From Lachnospiraceae bacterium (GTDB taxonomy: Bacteria; Bacillota; Clostridia; Lachnospirales; Lachnospiraceae), in the NCBI GenBank assembly GCA_017634975.1, contig JAGBMJ010000047.1:1-63110 (forward strand): DNA of 63,110 nucleotides, in the 5' to 3' direction. The stretch's first letter is position 1. Each line of letters begins with the position of its first letter. A model generated the notes under the pieces. The model saw nothing but the letters and a program-made list of their open reading frames with translations, was not told the DNA's origin and did not search any database. Positions 24,371 through 32,344 of the stretch are shown piece by piece. Both the position numbers and the translations under genes were made by a program.

Positions 24371-26317
24371 ATGTTAGAGAAGAGGGGAAGAAAACAGGGA
24401 TTCTTTTTCGGAAAAGTGTGGTCTGCACTGATGACCTTCCTGTTGATCGTAACCACTTGTGTATCTGCAGGAATGCCGGTACATGCGGGCGATGAAGATT
24501 ATGATGTGGAGGCAACGGGAAAGCTGACGGACGGAGGCAAGACTGCCAATGTCGTGGTGAGCCTGACGAATCATGGAGATAATTTCGGCGGGTATCTGCG
24601 ATTGTGCGTTTCGGACAGATACGGACACAATGATTATCTGAATGGTTATGAATGCTATGTCGCTGTAGCGGAAGAGGAAACGGATACGGTAACAATCAGT
24701 TTTCCGGTGATCGAAGGGATGGATCTGGAAAATGCCAAATTTGAGCTGCAGATCCTGAATGAAAAGAAGACGCCGCTGCAGTATGAGAAGCTGTATCATC
24801 TGTTTGATGCGGATGCCTCCGCACATATCGGCATACTCTGTGATGATCCGAGTGCGCTGGATTATCTGGTAAACTACAACTCTTCATCATATGGATACTA
24901 TTCCTACAATAATAATGACCGCAAATGGGAGAGCCAGGCGCTGATGCCGTCGGAACTGACAGATGAGATCACATTAACTACGATCTCCATGATCGTGATC
25001 GATGATTATGATGTATCCAGCCTGAAAAAAGAAGAGATCACGGCCATCGAAGAGTGGGTAAAAGAGGGCGGAATCCTGGTGATCGGTACCGGTGAAAACG
25101 GGGATGAGACTTTTGATGCCTTTGATCCGCAGATGATGGAAGCCAGTCTGGCGAGCCGTTCACCGTATGATGATTACAGCTACTACGCGAGCAGCGGCTA
25201 TATTGCATTTTCGGATATCAATTACGGATCTTCCTATGTACAGAATATGGCAAGGGATGCCAGAATGAAAACGGTGGGGCGCGGTGGTATCGTGCTGGCA
25301 CAGTTTGCATTGACGGATCCGGATCTGGACCGGCCTTACTTTGCGGGAGATCTGTTCAATACGACATCCTCTTTTTTCAGCACGGCGAATATTAAGAATT
25401 ATGTGTTCACCGAAAGTGAACTGGAAAAAGTCTTTGGTGTGATGCAGGGGCAGGCAAAACTGAATGCAGGTCTTTTGACCGCGATCGTTGTGATCTACGT
25501 GATCCTGGTCGGACCGATCCTGTATCTGGTATTGAAAAAGTTCGACAAACGCGAGAAGATCTGGTATGCCGTGCCGATCATGTCGTTTGTGTTTGTTCTG
25601 CTTGTGTTCATTGCCAGCCGCGGTTTCTCTGTCCGTAACCGGATGTTCGAAACGATACGTGTGGCGAAGGCAGACGGAACCGGACAGGAAGCGGATTACA
25701 TCTTCGGATTCTCTGCGAGTCAGAAGCCGTGGACCGTAACGCTGGACGATGAGATGACAACCGCCGGACCGATCGTTCTGCAGGATAATTATCTGGATAG
25801 CGGAGCGGAAGATCAGTTTCACTGTCTGACCAGCAGAAGTACGAAGGGTGTGCAGATCCAATACCGGCCGACGCAGGTATTTGAGGCGGCATACTTTAAG
25901 TCAAGGCGGCCCAATCCGGATGAGTACGGGGCGCTGGAGTATGAGCTTGAGCTGAAGCGTTCCGGTATTACCGGTACGATCAATAATGATACGGAGTACG
26001 ATTTTGATTATGTGCTGGTGGTATGTGACGGCTATTATCAGATCATTCCGGATCTGGAGAGCGGCGATCAGTATACCCTTTCCGGTTACGGAAGAAACTC
26101 GTATTCCAATGCAGGTGATCTGGCGGTATATGCCAGAAAACTGTACGATCAGGAAGATTATCGTTCCGCAAAACTAATGGCGGCCCTGACGATGGCTGCA
26201 CATGAATTGCAGGGAGAAGGTTCTTTTGTGGTAGGTATCACGACATCGAAGGAAAAGATCCTGCAGGGTGTCGGCAACAGTGAAGAATCGTTTCTGTGTG
26301 TATATGCGGCAAAGTAG
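24371..26317 (+). CDS. Secreted/membrane protein with GATase-like fold, first gene of MoxR-vWA locus
   Basis: The 648-residue product starts with a signal sequence (hydrophobic to about residue 38, AGMPVHAGDE at the likely cleavage site). A beta-rich domain follows, then a Rossmann-like region (HIGILCDDPSALDYL, later ITLTTISMIVIDDYD and KEGGILVIGTGENG) that resembles the glutamine-amidotransferase-like fold seen in envelope proteins of Bat/vWA loci. Two membrane helices lie near 375-397 and 405-425, after which about 210 residues follow. GAGGCGGGAAAAG precedes the ATG at 24371; a more upstream start is less likely. The next gene starts 12 bases on. It probably works outside the membrane with the ABC pair. 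No enzymatic residues were identified. Confidence 0.7.
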   Translation: MLEKRGRKQGFFFGKVWSALMTFLLIVTTCVSAGMPVHAGDEDYDVEATGKLTDGGKTANVVVSLTNHGDNFGGYLRLCVSDRYGHNDYLNGYECYVAVAEEETDTVTISFPVIEGMDLENAKFELQILNEKKTPLQYEKLYHLFDADASAHIGILCDDPSALDYLVNYNSSSYGYYSYNNNDRKWESQALMPSELTDEITLTTISMIVIDDYDVSSLKKEEITAIEEWVKEGGILVIGTGENGDETFDAFDPQMMEASLASRSPYDDYSYYASSGYIAFSDINYGSSYVQNMARDARMKTVGRGGIVLAQFALTDPDLDRPYFAGDLFNTTSSFFSTANIKNYVFTESELEKVFGVMQGQAKLNAGLLTAIVVIYVILVGPILYLVLKKFDKREKIWYAVPIMSFVFVLLVFIASRGFSVRNRMFETIRVAKADGTGQEADYIFGFSASQKPWTVTLDDEMTTAGPIVLQDNYLDSGAEDQFHCLTSRSTKGVQIQYRPTQVFEAAYFKSRRPNPDEYGALEYELELKRSGITGTINNDTEYDFDYVLVVCDGYYQIIPDLESGDQYTLSGYGRNSYSNAGDLAVYARKLYDQEDYRSAKLMAALTMAAHELQGEGSFVVGITTSKEKILQGVGNSEESFLCVYAAK

Positions 26318-26329
26318 GGGGAGAGAGAA

Positions 26330-27400
26330 ATGCTGTATTTAGGAAATCTGAGTAAAAGCTACGGCAAATTTCTGGCCGTGAACAACCTGTCATTACACGT
26401 ACCCAAGGGGGATCTGTTTGGCTTTGTGGGACCAAACGGTGCGGGTAAAACAACGACGATCCGTATGCTGTGCGGATTATTAAAGCCAAATTACGGTTCG
26501 ATCCATATCAACGGCTATGAATTGAAGCATCAGTCCGAAGCGGTTCGACGCTGCATTGGTTATGTGCCGGATTTCTTTGGTGTCTATGACAATCTGAAAG
26601 TAAAGGAATATATGGAGTTTTACGGTTCCATTTACGGGATCGGGGATGATAAGATCCGGAAAATGACCGGCGATCTGCTGGATCTGGTAAATCTGGCGGA
26701 CAAGGAAGAGGTATATGTAGATACCCTGTCCCGCGGTATGAAACAGAGATTGTGTGTAGCACGTGCGCTTCTGCATAACCCGCAGCTTCTGGTGCTGGAT
26801 GAACCGTCTTCCGGTCTGGATCCGCGTGCACGTGTGGAGATGAAGGAACTTTTGATGAACTTAAACTCCATGGGCAAGACGATCATCATCAGTTCCCATA
26901 TTCTGTCGGATATTGCGGAAATGTGCAACAGCGTTGGGATCATGAACAAGGGACGGCTGGTAACGGCAGGACGTATGGAAGATATCCTGGGGCTGGGACG
27001 GAATGAACATCATCTGATCATCCAGATCCGCAGTGATATGAATAAGGCAGTAGAGCATATGCGTGAATTGCCGGAAGTATCTGTCGTTTCCGTCCGGGAG
27101 AACGAGATCGTGATCAATTTTGCGGGCAGTGATGAAGATGTGAATCGTATTATGATTACGCTGATGCAGGCAGGCGTAATGGTAGGCGGATACCACCGTG
27201 AGGAATCCAACCTGGAGACACTGTTTATGCAGCTGACCGGTGTGAATCCGATGGAATTGCAGAATAATATGGCGCCGCAGGGAATGCCGGATACGATGCC
27301 GCAGCAACCGGCAGGGATGCCGAATAACGGTAATATGCCGATGGGAGGAATGGTGAATAACGGTAATATGCAGCAGGGAGGTGCGGGATGGAACGCTTAA
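26330..27400 (+). CDS. ABC transporter ATP-binding protein with Met/Gln/Asn-rich tail
   Basis: A 356-residue ABC-2 type ATPase with Walker A GPNGAGKTTT at about residue 35, signature LSRGMKQRL near 133 and Walker B LLVLDEPSSGLD near 152; the H-loop SSHILSDIAEM follows. The domain is of the CcmA/gliding GldA type. Residues 305-356 form a low-complexity tail made of NNGNMPMGGM-like units, which is not part of the usual domain. The start has GGGGGAGAGAG upstream. The permease gene starts inside its last codons. Cargo unknown; position suggests export or positioning of components of the envelope module. Confidence 0.9.
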   Translation: MLYLGNLSKSYGKFLAVNNLSLHVPKGDLFGFVGPNGAGKTTTIRMLCGLLKPNYGSIHINGYELKHQSEAVRRCIGYVPDFFGVYDNLKVKEYMEFYGSIYGIGDDKIRKMTGDLLDLVNLADKEEVYVDTLSRGMKQRLCVARALLHNPQLLVLDEPSSGLDPRARVEMKELLMNLNSMGKTIIISSHILSDIAEMCNSVGIMNKGRLVTAGRMEDILGLGRNEHHLIIQIRSDMNKAVEHMRELPEVSVVSVRENEIVINFAGSDEDVNRIMITLMQAGVMVGGYHREESNLETLFMQLTGVNPMELQNNMAPQGMPDTMPQQPAGMPNNGNMPMGGMVNNGNMQQGGAGWNA

Positions 27401-28710
27401 AAAATATCAGGATCAACCCGATCGTGAAAAAGGATCTTCGCGTGCTTTCGCGTAGTATGAAGATCGCCTGGGGATTGTTTGCATATGAAGCCGTACTGTT
27501 GATCGCGTTTTTATTTGCGATCTGGATCATTTTTGAAGAATTCAGCGGTTACGGTTACTCGGCCGACTATCAGGCATTTGTGGTAATGTTTCCGGTCATT
27601 TCCGTATTGGAATTCGGTATTATCGCGTTGCTGATGCCGATCATGACGGCAACTGCCGTATCCGGAGAGAAGGAGCGTCAGACGTTTGACATCCTGCTCA
27701 CCACGGTAATGACACCGAGAGCGATCATTCGGGGAAAAGTAGCATCCGCCGTGATCCGTGTGATGGTATTTATGGTGGGCAGCATTCCTCTGATGGCACT
27801 GTCCTTTACACTCGGTGGTCTGAGCTGGATCAATCTGTTCATTACGATGATCGCGTTTTTGATCTTTGCGATACTGACCGGATCTTTGGGGATCTTTGCT
27901 TCGACTCTGACCACAAAATCCATCACAGGGATCATTCTGACGTATGTATTTTACTTTGTATATGCCAATGCTTCCTTTGTACCGACACTGATCATCCTTC
28001 TTGCTTCGGGATTCAGCAGCAGCAGCTCCGTTTCGTTTCTGCTTCTGTTAAACCCGGTTTCGGCGATCACGCAGATGTTTGCATTGATGCTTGGCGGTAA
28101 CGATCTGTTCGGAGCCGGTATGAGCAGCAGTATTACCGGCTGGATCTGGGTGGCATTGTCCGGGGCAGCGATGATCGGCTTCTCGATCCTGTTTCAGGAA
28201 CTGGCGGCACGCAGGATCGATCCGCTGTGTGGTTATGTAAAAGATACAAAGAAAAAGAAACAGCCTTCGGTAGCACTGGATCGGCCACAGCCGAAGCAGG
28301 TACCGGAGAATTGGGCACCGGGGCAGGTGAATGCCGCACCGGATTCGCAGAATGCAGCAATGGCTGCAACAATGGCAGCAGTGCCGCAGAATACTGCACC
28401 GATGGCACAGCAGGGCATGCCGGTAATGCAACCGATCGCACCGGTATCGCAACCGATCGCATCTGAAGTACAGCCGATCGCATCTGAAGTACAGCCAATC
28501 GCCCCGGAAGTACAGCCGATCGCGCCGACAGTGCAGCCAATCGCCCCGGAAGTACAGACGATCGCGCCGACAGTGCAACCGATCACACCGGCAGTGCAGC
28601 CGATCGCGCCGGCAGTGCAGCCGATCACACCGGAAACACAGTCGGCTGAAAGTAGCATGAAGGATAACAGTACACTCACGGATTCTGCAGGAGGACAGGC
28701 AAATGGATGA
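27388..28710 (+). CDS. ABC-2 type permease with proline-rich repeat tail
   Basis: The 440-residue product has six membrane helices in its first 280 residues, the plan of an ABC-2 permease (as in gliding GldF or NatB), including the MTATAVSGEKERQTFDILL.T conserved cytoplasmic segment. After residue 300 comes a low-complexity tail with about ten tandem copies of a six- to seven-residue unit (QPIAPEV, QPIAPTV, QPITPAV), likely an unfolded spacer. The ATG overlaps the ATPase gene by 13 bases with AGGGAGG upstream, and the stop overlaps the next start by eight. It pairs with the ATPase at 26330. Confidence 0.85.
   Translation: MERLKNIRINPIVKKDLRVLSRSMKIAWGLFAYEAVLLIAFLFAIWIIFEEFSGYGYSADYQAFVVMFPVISVLEFGIIALLMPIMTATAVSGEKERQTFDILLTTVMTPRAIIRGKVASAVIRVMVFMVGSIPLMALSFTLGGLSWINLFITMIAFLIFAILTGSLGIFASTLTTKSITGIILTYVFYFVYANASFVPTLIILLASGFSSSSSVSFLLLLNPVSAITQMFALMLGGNDLFGAGMSSSITGWIWVALSGAAMIGFSILFQELAARRIDPLCGYVKDTKKKKQPSVALDRPQPKQVPENWAPGQVNAAPDSQNAAMAATMAAVPQNTAPMAQQGMPVMQPIAPVSQPIASEVQPIASEVQPIAPEVQPIAPTVQPIAPEVQTIAPTVQPITPAVQPIAPAVQPITPETQSAESSMKDNSTLTDSAGGQANG
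28449..28640 (+). repeat. In-frame QPIAPEV-type tandem repeat
   Basis: The DNA repeats a unit of 21-24 bases of the kind GTACAGCCGATCGC-CCGGAA about ten times. It encodes the proline-rich tail of the ABC permease. Neighbouring units are near-identical at the DNA level (for example two consecutive copies at 28464-28500), so slippage can change copy number. Confidence 0.8.
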
Positions 28711-30445
28711 AAAAACCTATCTTTTAAAATGGATCAAAAAAGTACAGAAGCGTATCAATGCAGGGATTCTTCTGCGGCGCAGCCTGGAGGGACTTTGCAT
28801 CGGGCTGCTGATCGGAACGCTTGTTGAAGTATATGCATATCTGCGCCCGTTTTACTATGCGCATATCTGCTCGATCCTTGCTGTGGTTCTTGGGCTTATT
28901 GTCGGGATCGTGATCGGATGCGTGCAGCGCAGGGATATGCATGCGGCAGCCGGCAGGATCGATGGCTTCGGATTGAAAGAACGCGTGGCGACTGCCTATG
29001 AAGGACTGGATTCCGATGACCGCATCTCACAGCTACAGCGAAGCGATGCCGTGCAGGGGCTTTCACAGGTGGAACAGTCGATCCGTATCCCACTGCAGCT
29101 CGGATGGTACCGTCTGGTCATGCCGTTGCTTTTGCTGGCGCTGATGGCGGTGTTCTTTATACTGCCCAGTGAGGCAAGATTGCTTGCAAAAGAAAAGCAT
29201 GAAGTAAACAAAATGATACAGGAAAAAGAGGAAGAGATCGAGGAAGCCATCCAAACGCTCGAGGATATCGATAAAGAGGAGTTGACGGATAAAGAACAGC
29301 AGCAGCTCCAGGATATGATCGATTCGCTTGAATCGTCCTATAATGAGATGCAGCAGGCGGAAACGCTGGAGGATTTTGAGCGGGCCAATCAGAAACTGGA
29401 TTACCGCTATGAGCAGATTGCGGAAGCACTGAATCAGATGGCACAGAATGTGGAGCAGAGAGAGGCTTCGAATCCGAGTGATCCGATGGCTACACCGACA
29501 CCGACGCCGACACCGACGCCGACACCGGCGGGAGGGCAGGATGGTCAGGATGGTCAGGACGGCCAGGACGGAGATGGCAGTCAGGGCCAGAATCAGGGAC
29601 AGAATCCGAACCAAAGCGGCCAGAGTCAGGGAAACGCGACCAGCCAGCAGCTGCAGCAGGCAGCACAGCAGATGAACAGTCATCTCAGCACCGGACAGAA
29701 TAATCAGCAGCAGAATCAAAATGGGCAGAATGGTCAAAATGGACAAAACGGTCAAAATGGACAAAACGGTCAGAATGGACAAAACGGTCAGAATGGACAG
29801 GATGGTCAGCAGGGCCAGGATGGCGGCCAGCAGCCGGGCGGTCAGAGTGGCCAAAGTGGTCAGGGCGGCCAGGATGGTCAGGGGCAGCAGCCCGGCGGCC
29901 AGGATGGACAAAACGGCGGTCAGGACGGCCAGGGCGGTCAGAATGGCCAGGGCGGTCAGGATGGCCAAAGTGGTCAGGATGGTGGCCAAAGTGGTCAGGA
30001 TGGCGGCCAGCAGCCGGGGGGCCAGGGCGGCCAAAATGGCGGTCAGGGCGGTCAGAGCGGCCAGGGTGGCCAGGATGGCGGTCAGGACGGAGGCCAGGGC
30101 GGCCAAGGCGGTCAGGGTGACGGTCAGGGAGGCCAGGATGGAAACGGTACCGGTGGCGGAGGAATGGGCCAGAGTAATGGTGGCGGCGGTACAGGTTCCC
30201 ATCATGATTATGTGAGCCTGCCGAATGCCGACGGCGATGACGGGGATCTGTACGGTAACCGTATGTCGGGGGATGATACCGGTTATGCACGTTATGAGAA
30301 CGGCGTAGGCTGGGCCGGCAACCATGTGGATTACAACAATGTAATGGGAGAATATTCGGAACGCGCTTATCAGGGAATCGAGAGCGGGCGTTATCCCAGC
30401 GGTATGGAAGATGTGATCAAAGAATATTTTACTTCTTTTAATTAA
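28703..30445 (+). CDS. Membrane protein (DUF4175-like) with giant Gly-Gln-Asn/Asp repeat tail
   Basis: The 580-residue product has three membrane segments (about 22-45, 50-72, 135-155), a charged coiled coil from 165 to 250, a TPTPTPTPTP linker and a tail of about 220 residues built of GQN, GQD, GQS and GGQ triplets. It ends in a non-repetitive stretch (GTGSHHDYVSLPNADGDDGD onward). The plan (membrane helices, long coil, Gly/Gln-rich end) resembles DUF4175 proteins found beside MoxR/vWA genes. Glycine at every third position is collagen-like in spacing but lacks proline. Role unknown; it may be an intrinsically disordered extracellular or periplasm-like spacer. AGGAGG precedes the ATG. Confidence 0.75.
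   Translation: MDEKTYLLKWIKKVQKRINAGILLRRSLEGLCIGLLIGTLVEVYAYLRPFYYAHICSILAVVLGLIVGIVIGCVQRRDMHAAAGRIDGFGLKERVATAYEGLDSDDRISQLQRSDAVQGLSQVEQSIRIPLQLGWYRLVMPLLLLALMAVFFILPSEARLLAKEKHEVNKMIQEKEEEIEEAIQTLEDIDKEELTDKEQQQLQDMIDSLESSYNEMQQAETLEDFERANQKLDYRYEQIAEALNQMAQNVEQREASNPSDPMATPTPTPTPTPTPAGGQDGQDGQDGQDGDGSQGQNQGQNPNQSGQSQGNATSQQLQQAAQQMNSHLSTGQNNQQQNQNGQNGQNGQNGQNGQNGQNGQNGQNGQDGQQGQDGGQQPGGQSGQSGQGGQDGQGQQPGGQDGQNGGQDGQGGQNGQGGQDGQSGQDGGQSGQDGGQQPGGQGGQNGGQGGQSGQGGQDGGQDGGQGGQGGQGDGQGGQDGNGTGGGGMGQSNGGGGTGSHHDYVSLPNADGDDGDLYGNRMSGDDTGYARYENGVGWAGNHVDYNNVMGEYSERAYQGIESGRYPSGMEDVIKEYFTSFN
29537..30160 (+). repeat. Long GGNCAR-type triplet/nonamer tandem repeat within the coding region
   Basis: DNA made of units such as GGTCAGAATGGACAAAAC and GGCCAGGATGGC. 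In 29721-29805 a nine-base unit is repeated almost perfectly, while later parts are more diverged. All changes stay in frame and keep Gly-Gln. The region leaves long open frames in other frames and on the opposite strand, which are side effects. Confidence 0.9.
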
Positions 30446-30482
30446 AAAACGAAAGAATCAACTGAGGGGAGAAATAAGAACG

Positions 30483-31451
30483 ATGAATGAGTATGATGTA
30501 ATGCAGCAAAAGTTACTGGCTTGTGAATTCGAGATCGGACGTGAGATCATCGGCCAGAGGAATGTGATCCGCAGTGTAATGCTGGCGATACTGTCCGGAG
30601 GCAATGTTCTTCTCGAAGGTATGCCGGGACTTGGGAAAACACGACTGGTCAACACGATCAGCCATGTGCTGAACCTTTCCTTTAAGCGTATTCAGTTTAC
30701 GCCGGATCTGATGCCGGGTGATATCACCGGTACCAACATCATGGAGAGGAGCGAGAGCGGTTCGGCATTCCGTTTTGAAGCAGGACCGATCTTTGCAAAC
30801 ATCATCTTGGCCGACGAGATCAACCGTGCGACGCCGAAAACACAGTCGGCACTGCTCGAAGCCATGCAGGAGCATATCGTAACCGTCGGTAATGTGAGTC
30901 ACAAAGTACCGGAACCGTTCTTTGTACTGGCAACCCAGAACCCGATCGAAACAGAAGGTACCTATCCGCTTCCGGAAGCACAGCTCGACCGTTTTATGTT
31001 CAAGATCATGGTTCCGTTCCCGACCAAGGAGGAACTGGCCGGTATCGTGGGCCTGACGGAATCCGTACAGCAGGGAGCGGCACAGACGGTGCTCAACGGT
31101 GATGAACTGCAGCAGGCGATCCAGATGGCAAAGGAGATCAAGATCGCCGATGCGGTCATGGATTATATCCTGAACATTATGATGGCAACCCATGGCGGCA
31201 ACAAATATGTGCGTGAAGGCGCCAGCCCCCGTGCGGCACAGGCGATCATCCGTGGCGCCAAGGCAAGAGCGTTTATGGAAGGACGCTATAATGTATCCTT
31301 TGAGGATGTGGATACGGTAGTACCCGCGGTACTGCGTCATCGTCTGATCCTTTCTTTTGATGCGGTTTCGGATGGTGTGAATGAAGATATGGTAGTGGCG
31401 GATATTGTCAAGAATGTGAAGGCACAGATGGTGGCACAGAATCATGTTTGA
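30483..31451 (+). CDS. MoxR family AAA ATPase
   Basis: A 322-residue AAA+ ATPase of the MoxR class, chaperone-like enzymes that act with vWA-domain partners to mature or insert cofactors in protein complexes. Walker A GMPGLGKT is at residues 46-53, Walker B IILADEINRA near 109, sensor 1 in VLATQNPIE near 150, and the arginine-finger region PLPEAQLDRFMFK near 163. The AAA lid follows. GAGGGGAGA lies upstream of the ATG. It overlaps the DUF58 gene by eight bases, the standard MoxR-DUF58-vWA order. Full length, no defects seen. Confidence 0.93.
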   Translation: MNEYDVMQQKLLACEFEIGREIIGQRNVIRSVMLAILSGGNVLLEGMPGLGKTRLVNTISHVLNLSFKRIQFTPDLMPGDITGTNIMERSESGSAFRFEAGPIFANIILADEINRATPKTQSALLEAMQEHIVTVGNVSHKVPEPFFVLATQNPIETEGTYPLPEAQLDRFMFKIMVPFPTKEELAGIVGLTESVQQGAAQTVLNGDELQQAIQMAKEIKIADAVMDYILNIMMATHGGNKYVREGASPRAAQAIIRGAKARAFMEGRYNVSFEDVDTVVPAVLRHRLILSFDAVSDGVNEDMVVADIVKNVKAQMVAQNHV

Positions 31452-32322
31452 TGCGGAGTATTACGGACGACTGGCCAGACTGAAGCTGGCAGTGGATAAA
31501 AAGAGTAATGCAGCGCTTTTGGGCAGCCGCAAATCGGTACGCAAGGGCAGCAGTGCCGAGTTTTCCGATTTCCGGGAATATATGCCCGGCGATGATATCC
31601 GGTCGATCGACTGGAATGCCTATGCGCGTCTGGATCGTTTGTACATCAAGGAATATATGGAGGAGAAGGAAAGCTGCGTAAGTATCTTTCTGGATCTGTC
31701 CAAGTCGATGGACTATGGCGAAAAGAAGAAGTCGGAGCTGTGTGAGGAACTGGCAGCGGCGTTGTCCTATATCGCGCTGATGAATATGGATCACGTGGTG
31801 CTGTATGATCTGGCGGATGTGAGCCGCAGGCATTCGGCCTCCGGAGGGCGTGCAGGATACCGGGATATGACGGCGTGGCTGGAGCGGCTGGAGCCCGGAG
31901 AGCCCGCAGATATCCTTCGCAGCGTGCAGAATGTCGGACGTATGCAGCCCGGTCTTTCGATCATTATGTCGGATTTTCTGAGTGAGGATTTCGTGGAAGA
32001 TGATTCGAAGCTGGCGCAGGTGATCAAGTATCTGCAGTTTAGGAAGCAGAAGGTTGTGCTTCTGCACATTATGGCGGAAGAGGAGCTTCAGATCGATCTG
32101 TCCGGTACCTACTATCTGATCGATTCGGAAAATACGGATTCGAAACTGCGGGTAACTATGGATGCGGAAGCCGTAAACGGTTATATGGAAAAACTGGAAG
32201 AATTCACGGGAAGTCTGAAACGCTGTGCAAAAAAACTGAATGCGTCTTATCATCTGTGCAGTACCGAAGATCGCTTTGATAAGATCGTATTCGAAGAATT
32301 GCGTGATATTTATGAGTTTTGA
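31444..32322 (+). CDS. DUF58 domain protein
   Basis: A 292-residue cytoplasmic protein with the DUF58 core (FSDFREYMPGDDIRSIDWNAYARLDRL, residues 40-66) inside a vWA-like fold. FLDLSKSMD near 80 keeps the DxSxS part of a metal-ion-dependent adhesion site, so it may bind a divalent ion and a partner. DUF58 proteins are usual companions of MoxR ATPases and are thought to be their substrates or adaptors. The start lies inside the last codons of the moxR gene. The next gene starts 22 bases after its stop. Confidence 0.9.
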   Translation: MFDAEYYGRLARLKLAVDKKSNAALLGSRKSVRKGSSAEFSDFREYMPGDDIRSIDWNAYARLDRLYIKEYMEEKESCVSIFLDLSKSMDYGEKKKSELCEELAAALSYIALMNMDHVVLYDLADVSRRHSASGGRAGYRDMTAWLERLEPGEPADILRSVQNVGRMQPGLSIIMSDFLSEDFVEDDSKLAQVIKYLQFRKQKVVLLHIMAEEELQIDLSGTYYLIDSENTDSKLRVTMDAEAVNGYMEKLEEFTGSLKRCAKKLNASYHLCSTEDRFDKIVFEELRDIYEF

Positions 32323-32344
32323 GAGAGAAGCAGGGTAAAGAATC

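Noticed and set aside
28449-30160. Possible CRISPR array in the repeat-rich stretch
   Set aside because: The repeats are short, contiguous and in frame without spacers, and no cas genes are nearby.
29063-30325. Long open frames on the minus strand and in other plus frames across the Gly-Gln repeat region
   Set aside because: They follow from the nine-base repeat lacking stop codons in any frame; they have no ribosome binding site and give only low-complexity products. The plus-strand membrane protein explains the region.
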